Shown: positions 33,926 to 41,250 of the stretch, piece after piece | Position numbering within the stretch: position 1 is the first letter of the stretch | Layout of the letters: every line of letters starts with the position of its first letter | Assembly: GCA_016875195.1 (NCBI GenBank) | Contig: VGRY01000008.1 | Coordinates: 25,526 to 89,525, forward strand | From: Deltaproteobacteria bacterium | Lineage (GTDB): Bacteria > Desulfobacterota > BSN033 > UBA1163 | Direction: 5' to 3' | DNA: 64,000 nt | Notes under the pieces: model-generated | Database searches by the model: none | Told to the model about the DNA's origin: nothing | The model's input: the letters and a program-made list of their open reading frames with translations, nothing else | Position numbers and translations under genes: made by a program

Positions 33926-34648
33926 ATGTTGGTGAGGTTAAAGATCTTCCGTTTTGATCCAGAGAAGGATAAAGAGCCCTACTATCAGATCTTCGAGGTA
34001 GAGGCTGATCCTATGGACCGACTTCTCGATTGCCTCAATCGGATCCGCTGGGAACAGGATCCGACCCTATCCTTCCGGATGTCTTGCGGCCACGGGGTTT
34101 GCGGATCGGACGGGATGAGGATCAATGGCATCTGCGGACTGGCCTGCCAGAAGTTGGTTCGGAACTTTAAGGAAGAAGTTTTGATTGAACCCCTTCCTGT
34201 CTTTAGAGTGGTAAAGGATTTGGTGGTGGACCTCGGCCCTTTTTTTGAGAAGTATCACTCCATCAAACCCTACTTGATCACTCAAACACCGCCATCCGAC
34301 ACAGAGCGAAAACAGTCCCCCGAGGAATATGAGCGGTTCGAAGAGGCGATTCGCTGCATTCTCTGCGCCTGCTGCACCGCCTCCTGCCCGGTGAATCAGA
34401 ATAAAGAGACAGAGAATTATGTCGGACCTGCTGCCCTGGTGCGGGCCTTCCGTTATCTTTTCGATTCAAGAGACGAGGCTATAGAAGAAAGAATTGCTTT
34501 GTTGGATCACAAAGAAGGGGCATGGGGTTGCCAGACCCAGTGGAAATGCACGGAGGTCTGTCCCAAAGAGATCCCCGTCACCAAACAGATCGGCCAGATC
34601 AAGAAAAGGATTTACGAGACTAAAAATAGGGGTTCATCCGGGAATTGA
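33926..34648 (+). CDS. sdhB: Succinate dehydrogenase iron-sulphur subunit
   Basis: A 240-residue protein with the plant-type [2Fe-2S] motif SCGHGVCGSDGMRINGICGLAC (quoted by parts SCGHGVCGSDG and ICGLAC), then CILCACCTASCPV and CTEVCPKEI for the [4Fe-4S] and [3Fe-4S] clusters. It passes electrons from SdhA to quinone. It ends within the left arm of the repeat at 34632, which supplies the final residues and the TGA. The partner membrane anchor must be encoded elsewhere. Confidence 0.93.
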   Translation: MLVRLKIFRFDPEKDKEPYYQIFEVEADPMDRLLDCLNRIRWEQDPTLSFRMSCGHGVCGSDGMRINGICGLACQKLVRNFKEEVLIEPLPVFRVVKDLVVDLGPFFEKYHSIKPYLITQTPPSDTERKQSPEEYERFEEAIRCILCACCTASCPVNQNKETENYVGPAALVRAFRYLFDSRDEAIEERIALLDHKEGAWGCQTQWKCTEVCPKEIPVTKQIGQIKKRIYETKNRGSSGN

Positions 34649-34791
34649 GTGGGTAACCTCCCCTTAGTTTAAGGGGAGGTGGGGAGGGGTTACTTTTCGT
34701 CCCAGTTCAGATAGGACGCTTTCCCTAACTCCCCCTGTCCCCCTCTTAAACTTAAGAGGGGGAAAAGCACCCATATAAAAGCCGGATGAAT
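34632..34791. repeat. TTCATCCGG-type palindromic repeat, copy 3 (inverted)
   Basis: The element starts ttcatccgggaattgagt and ends agccggatgaa, so it has true terminal inverted repeats. It contains ccccttagtttaagggg and ccctcttaaacttaagaggg palindromes. It is the inverse of the 2187 and 9894 copies. It overlaps the end of sdhB and lies between convergent genes. Confidence 0.82.
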
Positions 34792-34817
34792 CAAAATAGT
34801 TAAAAAGAAACTTTCTT

Positions 34818-35270
34818 TTATTTCTTTCTTCCGGGGATGGGAATTTCAATATAGTCTGCTGCCTTTGGGAGCAATTGGCGGATCCTTTTTAAAGCAGAAC
34901 ATACGACAAAGACTCTTAAATTATTTGACTTTGGATCTGCTGGGGAGAGAAAGAAACCCTGTCGTTTAAGATCAAAACTCGTACACGATCCTACCAATAC
35001 TTCACCATCCGTAAATGTCACTTCTAATAACAACCCATAAGGTTTCTCGTCTTCTAAATGTCCCTTTCGTTCAACATAGTGCGGAGTTCCTCTGAAATCG
35101 CGAACCACGAAGACAGCCTTCAACTCATCAATAATAACCACAATCGGTTTGTCATGGGGCTTATCCGTGGGAGTTACGTGAAATCGATCCTTATTCGGGA
35201 AGAAATCAATCGTTGACCCCTTTAACATTTTGCCGTTAATATATCGAACCACCACCTTAATCCGTTCCAT
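34818..35270 (-). CDS. Conserved hypothetical protein with two similar halves
   Basis: A 150-residue cytosolic protein. The first half reads VRYINGKMLKGSTIDFFPNK...KAVFVVRDF, and the second reads VTFTDGEVLVGSCTSFDLKR...RVFVVCSAL, so the chain looks like a duplicated small beta-barrel domain. No catalytic motif was seen. It resembles short proteins of unknown function from Desulfobacterota, but I cannot name a family with certainty. A cggttgttttcctcc region gives a ggagg-like ribosome site in the coding direction. It is a single gene. Confidence 0.7.
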   Translation of the reverse strand: MERIKVVVRYINGKMLKGSTIDFFPNKDRFHVTPTDKPHDKPIVVIIDELKAVFVVRDFRGTPHYVERKGHLEDEKPYGLLLEVTFTDGEVLVGSCTSFDLKRQGFFLSPADPKSNNLRVFVVCSALKRIRQLLPKAADYIEIPIPGRKK

Positions 35271-35414
35271 CGGTTGTTTTCCTCCACTTCAGCAATTTAA
35301 AGGATATTGAACGGCCTTGTCAATCTTTAATTGACGATACAAAAATTGTTTTGAAATTAAGAATGCGATGTAAGATAATGGATGTAAGTTTGACTCATAC
35401 CCAGGGCTCTAAAC

Positions 35415-37934
35415 ATGAAAGACGCATTTGTCGCCATCCATGGACATTTTTATCAGCCGCCGAGAGAGAATCCGTGGCTGGAATCCATTGAGCGCGAAGA
35501 GAGCGCTCATCCTTTCCATGACTGGAATGAACGGATTGCCTTCGAATGTTACCGGCCCAACGCCTATGCCCGAATCGTCGATGATCAGGGAAAGATTCTC
35601 GATATCCTCAACAATTACTCCTTCCTCAGCTTCAATTTCGGTCCCACACTTCTCTCCTGGATCGAAAGGCAAAAACCTCTCATCTACCAGAGGATCCTGG
35701 AGGCAGACCGGGAAAGCCACAGACGCTTGGGCCATGGGAATGCGATTGCCCAGGTCTATGACCATCTGATCATGCCCCTGGCTAACGAGAGGGATCAGGA
35801 AACAGAGGTCCGTTGGGGAATAGCCGATTTTGAAAGACGCTTCCATCGCAAACCTGAGGCCATGTGGTTACCTGAGACAGCGGTTAATTATTCTACGCTG
35901 AAGACATTAATCCAATGTGGTATGCGCTATCTCATCCTGAGCCCTTTCCAGGCATTGAGGGTGAGACCTTTAGGAAGTAGGAAGTGGACGGATGTCACTC
36001 AGGGGAAAGTTGATACAACTCAGCCCTATCGTTGTTTTCTCAGAGATCGATCCGGAAAGAGGATGGAGGACCAGTCTATAGACATTTTCTTCTATGATGG
36101 GGTGATTTCGAAGGAGATCGCTTTCGGAGAACTTCTGAAAGATGGAGATCGGTTCTGTCAACGGTTCGCCCAGGTCTTTGGTCGAGGAAAGAAAAGGCCC
36201 CAGCTCATCCATGTCTCAACGGATGGCGAGACCTACGGGCATCATAAAAAATTTGGCGAGATGGCTCTCGCCTATGCCTTAAGTAAAGGGCTCTCCGGAC
36301 AGGGGTTTGAGGTACTCAATTATGGAGCCTTCCTGAAGAGGTTTCCTCCGGTGGATGAGGTGGAGATCGATGAAGGGCCCAGGGGAGAAGGAAGCGCATG
36401 GAGCTGCAGCCATGGCGTTGGAAGATGGAAAGAGGATTGTGGTTGCAGCACCGGCAGCCAGGCCGGATGGAATCAGAAATGGAGAACGCCATTAAGAGAA
36501 GCGCTCAATCTTCTGAAAGATGATCTCGACGTTCTGTTCGAAAAAGAAGGGGAGAAGGTCTTTCATGATCCCTGGGAGGCGAGAAATGGTTATATCGAAG
36601 TAATCACGGATCGGTCTTCCCCAAGCATTTCCAAATTTTTTGAGCATTATGGCTGTCAGGGCCTCAATGAAACAGGAAGGATCAAGGGGCTCAAATTGTT
36701 AGAGATGGAGAGGCATGGTCTCAGGATGTTTACAAGTTGCGGATGGTTTTTTGCTGACCTGGCAGGCCTGGAGACGATCCTCATTCTCGAACATGCGGCA
36801 AGGGCGATCCAGTATGCAGAGGAATGTTCAAATCAGGAGATTGAAAAGAGATTTCTCAAAGTTCTGGCTGAGGGGCGAAGCAACCGTCCACAAATGGGAG
36901 ACGGGCTCCAGATTTATGAGCGGCTTCTGAAGCACAAACAGATCAGCCTTGAGCAGGTGGTCAACCACTATGCCCTCTCTTCTCTCTTGGACGGTGAGCC
37001 AAAGAAGAAGAGAATCTTCTCCTTACAATTAGAGACCATCGACCAGGAGCGTATGGAGAGGGAGGGCCGACACCTCTTTCTGGGGAAAGTGAAGGTGGTT
37101 TCTGATATCATTCCAGAGCCAAAGGAGTTTCTTTTTGGACTGATTTTTTCTGAAAAGAAACTTTTCCAGAGTTGGGTTTCTGAAGACAAGGGAACGCTTG
37201 ATTTCAATACGTTAAAACAGAGAGGGGTAGAGGAATTCGAACAAGGAGAAGAGAGGTTAAAAGAAACCCTGACTTCACTACTCGGAGATCGGATATTTAC
37301 GATTCGGGATGTTATAAAAGAAGAGAGGGAGGAAATTTTTCAAAAGTTGATTTTAAATGAGATCGGGGAGCCTGCATGGATTTATGCGGAAATTTATGAA
37401 AGAACAAAGTCCACTATGGAAATTCTGGCAGGAGAGGGAGTGGAGATTCCCCGTGAGATCCGGATGGCTGCGGAGATAGCGCTCAGCCATCGGTTGTTTC
37501 AGAAAGTCGAGGGGCTGAGGAGAGATTGCAAATCGGCTATTGCAAGAGGAGCGATTGATCAAATCATTGAAGAGTCAAAAAGATACGGGTGTCAATTGAG
37601 AAAAGAGGAATCCATTTCGGTTCTGAGCCAGTTATTAAGAGAGAAGATGGAATTCCTGCGGGGGAAACAATATGCTGACCTTTCAGTCCGGGAAGAATTG
37701 GTTCTGGAAATCATTACCCTTCTCGATTCGGCCAAGAAGTGGGGTTTTTCCCTTGATCTATGGGAAGCCCAGGATTTAATGGATGGTATATTGGATGGAT
37801 GTTTGAAGTCGCTTGAGGAATCGTGGTGGGGGGAAGGGGTTCAGAAACCCTTCCCTTCAAACCTGATCACCCTCGCCGATAAACTGCATTTTAATATCGA
37901 AAAAATTTCAACAGCCACTGGATTAAAAAAATAA
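35415..37934 (+). CDS. Glycoside hydrolase family 57 / DUF3536 protein
   Basis: An 839-residue protein. The N-terminal part is a GH57-type (beta/alpha)7 barrel: AIHGHFYQPPRENPW is conserved region 1, MWLPETAVN carries the region with the candidate catalytic Glu, and HVSTDGETYGHH the region with the candidate acid Asp. The C-terminal half (about 400-839), rich in Glu and Lys helices, corresponds to DUF3536, which accompanies this GH57 branch. GH57 enzymes act on alpha-glucans (amylase, branching or 4-alpha-glucanotransferase types); the specificity here is unknown. There is no signal peptide, so it is cytosolic. The ribosome site is weak. Confidence 0.88.
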   Translation: MKDAFVAIHGHFYQPPRENPWLESIEREESAHPFHDWNERIAFECYRPNAYARIVDDQGKILDILNNYSFLSFNFGPTLLSWIERQKPLIYQRILEADRESHRRLGHGNAIAQVYDHLIMPLANERDQETEVRWGIADFERRFHRKPEAMWLPETAVNYSTLKTLIQCGMRYLILSPFQALRVRPLGSRKWTDVTQGKVDTTQPYRCFLRDRSGKRMEDQSIDIFFYDGVISKEIAFGELLKDGDRFCQRFAQVFGRGKKRPQLIHVSTDGETYGHHKKFGEMALAYALSKGLSGQGFEVLNYGAFLKRFPPVDEVEIDEGPRGEGSAWSCSHGVGRWKEDCGCSTGSQAGWNQKWRTPLREALNLLKDDLDVLFEKEGEKVFHDPWEARNGYIEVITDRSSPSISKFFEHYGCQGLNETGRIKGLKLLEMERHGLRMFTSCGWFFADLAGLETILILEHAARAIQYAEECSNQEIEKRFLKVLAEGRSNRPQMGDGLQIYERLLKHKQISLEQVVNHYALSSLLDGEPKKKRIFSLQLETIDQERMEREGRHLFLGKVKVVSDIIPEPKEFLFGLIFSEKKLFQSWVSEDKGTLDFNTLKQRGVEEFEQGEERLKETLTSLLGDRIFTIRDVIKEEREEIFQKLILNEIGEPAWIYAEIYERTKSTMEILAGEGVEIPREIRMAAEIALSHRLFQKVEGLRRDCKSAIARGAIDQIIEESKRYGCQLRKEESISVLSQLLREKMEFLRGKQYADLSVREELVLEIITLLDSAKKWGFSLDLWEAQDLMDGILDGCLKSLEESWWGEGVQKPFPSNLITLADKLHFNIEKISTATGLKK

Positions 37935-37983
37935 ATCTCTCCCTCTCTCTTTCTCTCCCCATCTCCTCAGTTTCTTGCCCCCA

Positions 37984-38679
37984 TCACTTTTCAGCGGGAA
38001 AGGTCATCTGGCCTCCATAATAGCCCAGGAGGAGAACAATGGGGGCAAAGAGGATCATTAACATCAGGGAAAGATAGTAGGATATTTGTATCTCACCGAT
38101 CCAAAACAGAATGAAGGTGACTTCAAGGGCCAGGAGGAGGATCGAAAGCTGAATCTTTCTCTTTATGAAGCGTGTTAATTTTGATCTGTAATTGATCCAC
38201 CAGGTCAGGAATCCTGTCGCAATGGCAAAAGGAGTTGAGATAAGTCCGAGGGCGAGAAGATGTGTGCTGGTTGTACCCAGAGAAGGGTGCATCCATATGA
38301 AGGATAGAAGATAAAAGAGGGATGATGCCATTAAAAAAGCAATAGGAAAGTGAACGAGCATGGGATGGGGGTGGCGCCTCGCCATAGGAAATGTTTGAAG
38401 AAGCCCCTGAAGAAATTTCGGGAGGTGTTTTAATTCTTCAGGAGGCCCTTTTTTCAGAATTCCGATTTGCGGATAGCGTTCAAGAACTTCAGGGCCATGG
38501 GGTGCGGCGGATATTTCCCCGCTCAAGTCCTTTCCCGAAGGATGCCTATTCATGTGAGTTCCTTTAGACCAGAGACGACTCTGTGAAACATCATAAACCT
38601 TTCCATCAAAAGTGATGTAAACCGGCTTTCCGTCTTTTCCATTGCAGGAGAGGAGTTCTTCCGAAGTAAATTCTTTCAT
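37984..38679 (-). CDS. Cytochrome-b5-like domain fused to DUF2231-like membrane domain
   Basis: A 231-residue protein that starts at 38679. Residues 1-75 resemble a cytochrome-b5/steroid-binding fold (FTSEELLSCNGKDGKPVYIT, FDGKVYDVSQS, GTHMNRHPSGKDLS) with candidate heme histidines in HMNRH and PHGPE. Residues about 105-231 contain four hydrophobic helices starting RRHPHPMLVHFPIAF, like DUF2231 membrane domains that may bind heme b. It follows the monoheme cytochrome c gene of the alternative complex III cluster by 14 bases and may be an extra electron-transfer subunit. A role in the complex is inferred from position only. Confidence 0.72.
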   Translation of the reverse strand: MKEFTSEELLSCNGKDGKPVYITFDGKVYDVSQSRLWSKGTHMNRHPSGKDLSGEISAAPHGPEVLERYPQIGILKKGPPEELKHLPKFLQGLLQTFPMARRHPHPMLVHFPIAFLMASSLFYLLSFIWMHPSLGTTSTHLLALGLISTPFAIATGFLTWWINYRSKLTRFIKRKIQLSILLLALEVTFILFWIGEIQISYYLSLMLMILFAPIVLLLGYYGGQMTFPAEK

Positions 38680-38693
38680 TTTATTCTCGCACC

Positions 38694-39098
38694 TCACTTT
38701 TTCTTTTTTGGAGGGGGTGTTGGAGTTGAGAATCCAACCACATAATAGGTTAAGGCCCAGCGCTCTTGCTCGGAGAGCTGATCCCATTTGACCATGGAAG
38801 TATTCGGTATTCCCTTTGTAATGACATCAAAAACCTTTTTAAGATCTCCCTTCGAGTGAGTCCATTGATTGAGCGGGATGTTAAAGTCCCTCGGAGGGGG
38901 CTTGAGGGCATTACCCAGCGGGGTTTTTCCGTCTCCCTTGGGTCCATGACAGGATGAACAGTTCTGATCATAGAGCTTCTTTCCGAGGTTGATCAATTCA
39001 GGACTCTTTGCAGGAGGTTTTGGAGCCTGGCTGAAAGCAAAGTCGGAAGAGAAGAGAAGAAGTGTTAGCATCATGATCATTGATAGCCATCTTTTCAT
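38694..39098 (-). CDS. Monoheme cytochrome c (ActE-like)
   Basis: A 134-residue exported cytochrome: signal peptide MKRWLSMIMMLTLLLF, heme motif CSSCHG, and distal Met in NTSMVKWDQLSEQERW. The tail is Pro/Lys rich. It sits after the NrfD-type subunit in the complex III cluster, where ActE is usually found, and would carry electrons toward the caa3 oxidase. A good aaggaga ribosome site follows the CCCCGTTAG repeat. Confidence 0.85.
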   Translation of the reverse strand: MKRWLSMIMMLTLLLFSSDFAFSQAPKPPAKSPELINLGKKLYDQNCSSCHGPKGDGKTPLGNALKPPPRDFNIPLNQWTHSKGDLKKVFDVITKGIPNTSMVKWDQLSEQERWALTYYVVGFSTPTPPPKKKK

Positions 39099-39112
39099 AT
39101 CAATCTCCTTTA

Positions 39113-39208
39113 CCCCGTTAGAAAGCCCGCTGCTTGCTCTGTGTGAACCCTGGCTTCTATCGGAGTGTGAATTTTCTCGTTAGAAAGTTGAAAACTTTCT
39201 AACGGGGG
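39113..39208. repeat. CCCCGTTAGAAA-ended inverted-repeat element, copy 2
   Basis: The element begins ccccgttagaaagcc and ends aactttctaacggggg. Near the right end is the perfect palindrome gttagaaagttgaaaacttt plus ctaac. The right arm holds the final codons and stop (CCC CGT TAG) of the NrfD-type gene on the minus strand. Confidence 0.78.
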
Positions 39209-40482
39209 TTACTCTCCCTTTCCTCTTTCTCCACTTCCCAGATGGAGATGACGGGGAAGAGTTTGGAAAAGATAACAAAGGCGAGCGCGAATCCTGCTGC
39301 AAGGCCAAAGGTCATCGACCATTCCACCCACGAAGGCATATAATCGCCGCGCACATAGGAAAGGCGGGGCTCGATGAAAGAGGGAATGATGATGGTGTAT
39401 CGTTCGATCCACATTCCGATGATGATGCAGATGGAGGCAATCAGAAGCCCCGGAAGTGTGCGCCTGAAAACCAGTATGGGAAAGGGAATCACAAAGCAGA
39501 GAACCACCATGATCCAGAAGAGCAGGGCATACTTTCCAGTCAGTTTGCTCCATAAAACAGCGTGTTCGGCCTCTCCTCCCGCATAACCCACGGTCAGGTG
39601 CTCGGCAAACGTGAAATAGGCCCACAGGAGGGTGAAGACCAGGAGAAGCAGTCCCATGTTATTATAATGGTAGGGTTTCAGGTAGTCCTCCAGTTGGTAA
39701 ACTTTTCTAAGGGCAATCGTGACAAGAATGATCGCAGCGATTCCAGAATAGATGGCTCCCACGACAAAGTAAGGGGCGAAGATGGTGCTAAACCACATGG
39801 GCTGGGTCTGCAAGCCGAAGACCCAGGAGACGACCGTGTGGACACTCACCGCAATGGGGATGACTGCAATGCATAGAAAACCGATCGCCTTTCCCAGAGC
39901 CGACCATTGTTTTTCAGTTCCGGTCCAACCCAGAGAGAGCGGCCGATAGAGCCAGCGCCTTCCAGGAAAACGATCTCTGAGGAGCCCGATATCGGGCACC
40001 ATGAGAACATAGAGGAAGACCACGCTGACGGTGAAATAGGTCATGATGCATGTAAAGTCCCAGAGCAGGGGCGACTTGAACTGTGCATGGAGCGCGACCC
40101 AGTAGAACCGTGACGAGCGGCCCAAGTCAAAAAGAATATTGGTGGGACCTGCGGCCAGGGCAAAGACGGTAACCGCTTCAGCGGCCCGGCCAAAGGGCGT
40201 TCCCCATCCGGCACGGGTGATCCTGAGAACAGCGGAGACCAGTGCCCCTGCATGGCTTATCCCGATAAAGAAAACAAAATTGACAAGATATAGAGCCCAT
40301 GATACGGGATGGCCCATTCCCGTCTCACCGAGACCAAACCGATATTGCCACCCGAAGGCCAAGACCGACCAGAGAAAGATGGCCGCAAGGGGAATGGCAG
40401 TGGCCCAGAACGCCCATCCCGTTCGGGTCATCGGGGCAATAACTTTTTCGTATTTTCGGGCGATGGCTTCGTTATCCATCAT
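39199..40482 (-). CDS. actC: Alternative complex III membrane subunit (ActC/NrfD-like)
   Basis: A 427-residue integral membrane protein with about ten helices. The start at ATG 40482 is preferred over GTG 40491 because of the distance to ggaagg. NrfD/PsrC features include GHPVSWALYLVNFVFFIGISH, SSRFYWVALHAQFKSPLLWD and the His-rich quinol-site region. It oxidises quinol on behalf of the complex. It overlaps the ferredoxin-type subunit gene by 11 bases. Only one NrfD subunit is present, whereas many complexes have both ActC and ActF. Confidence 0.85.
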   Translation of the reverse strand: MMDNEAIARKYEKVIAPMTRTGWAFWATAIPLAAIFLWSVLAFGWQYRFGLGETGMGHPVSWALYLVNFVFFIGISHAGALVSAVLRITRAGWGTPFGRAAEAVTVFALAAGPTNILFDLGRSSRFYWVALHAQFKSPLLWDFTCIMTYFTVSVVFLYVLMVPDIGLLRDRFPGRRWLYRPLSLGWTGTEKQWSALGKAIGFLCIAVIPIAVSVHTVVSWVFGLQTQPMWFSTIFAPYFVVGAIYSGIAAIILVTIALRKVYQLEDYLKPYHYNNMGLLLLVFTLLWAYFTFAEHLTVGYAGGEAEHAVLWSKLTGKYALLFWIMVVLCFVIPFPILVFRRTLPGLLIASICIIIGMWIERYTIIIPSFIEPRLSYVRGDYMPSWVEWSMTFGLAAGFALAFVIFSKLFPVISIWEVEKEERESNPR

Positions 40483-41170
40483 GCCATTCACCTTCCTTGA
40501 GGTAGTAAACTTTTGGATCCGTGCCGAGGTCCTCTAACAGGCGAAAAGCACGGCGACTCTTGGAGAGCCTGGAAACCCGGCTCTTCGGATCATTGAGATC
40601 TCCGAAAGAGATAGCCTCGGATGGGCAGGTCTGTGCGCAGGCCGGTATGACCTCTCCGTCCCGGAGTTTACGCTTCTCTCTCTTTGCGTTCCACTTTGCT
40701 TTCCTTATTCTCTGGATGCAGAAATTACATTTTTCCGTGACCCCTTTCCTTCTCTTATAGACATCGGGATTCCGGCCCCTCTTATAATCGTCCGGCCAGG
40801 TGGGAGCATGCCAGTTGAAGTAGCGAACCGTATAAGGGCAGTTTGAAATGCACATCCGGACCCCGATGCACCGGGGATAGACCTGGGCCACGATCCCTTC
40901 GGGATTTTTATAAGTTGCCTCCACAGGACAGACCTTGGTGCAGGGAGGATGTTCACACTGCATGCATGGAATGGGAAAGAAACGCATCTCCACATCGGGG
41001 TAGGATCCTTTCACCTCGGAGATGAAATTCATCCAGAATTTCGCACGTCCGAGTTTTACCTCATCTTCGCCGGCAAAGGGGACGTTGTTCTCCTGGCGGC
41101 AGGCCACCACGCAGGCCTGACAGCCCGTGCATCTGTCGAGATCAATCACCATACCCCAGCGGTACATCAT
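40472..41170 (-). CDS. Alternative complex III ferredoxin subunit (ActB2-like)
   Basis: A 232-residue four-cluster ferredoxin without a signal sequence. Cysteine groups are CTGCQACVVAC, CMQCEHPPCTKVC, CIGVRMCISNC and CNFCIQRI...CAQTC. The third group has Val in place of one Cys, which predicts three [4Fe-4S] and one [3Fe-4S] cluster, the composition known for ActB of alternative complex III. It is a separate polypeptide from the molybdopterin-like part; in Rhodothermus the two are one protein. It relays electrons from the quinol site to the cytochromes. Confidence 0.87.
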   Translation of the reverse strand: MMYRWGMVIDLDRCTGCQACVVACRQENNVPFAGEDEVKLGRAKFWMNFISEVKGSYPDVEMRFFPIPCMQCEHPPCTKVCPVEATYKNPEGIVAQVYPRCIGVRMCISNCPYTVRYFNWHAPTWPDDYKRGRNPDVYKRRKGVTEKCNFCIQRIRKAKWNAKREKRKLRDGEVIPACAQTCPSEAISFGDLNDPKSRVSRLSKSRRAFRLLEDLGTDPKVYYLKEGEWHDG

Positions 41171-41248
41171 ACGCCTCGTCTATTAGTCTCTTAGTCGTAT
41201 AGTCAAATCGTCCATTGACTATTCGACGATAAGACTAAATGACTATGT
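41171..41248. repeat. Intergenic word-hairpin (AGTC word), actB1-actB2
   Basis: The arm cgtctattagtctcttagtcg faces the near-complement gactaaatgactatgtgacta. It fills the whole 80-base space between two subunit genes of one complex and shares its word with the sdhA-sdhB hairpin. Confidence 0.75.
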
Positions 41249-41250
41249 GA

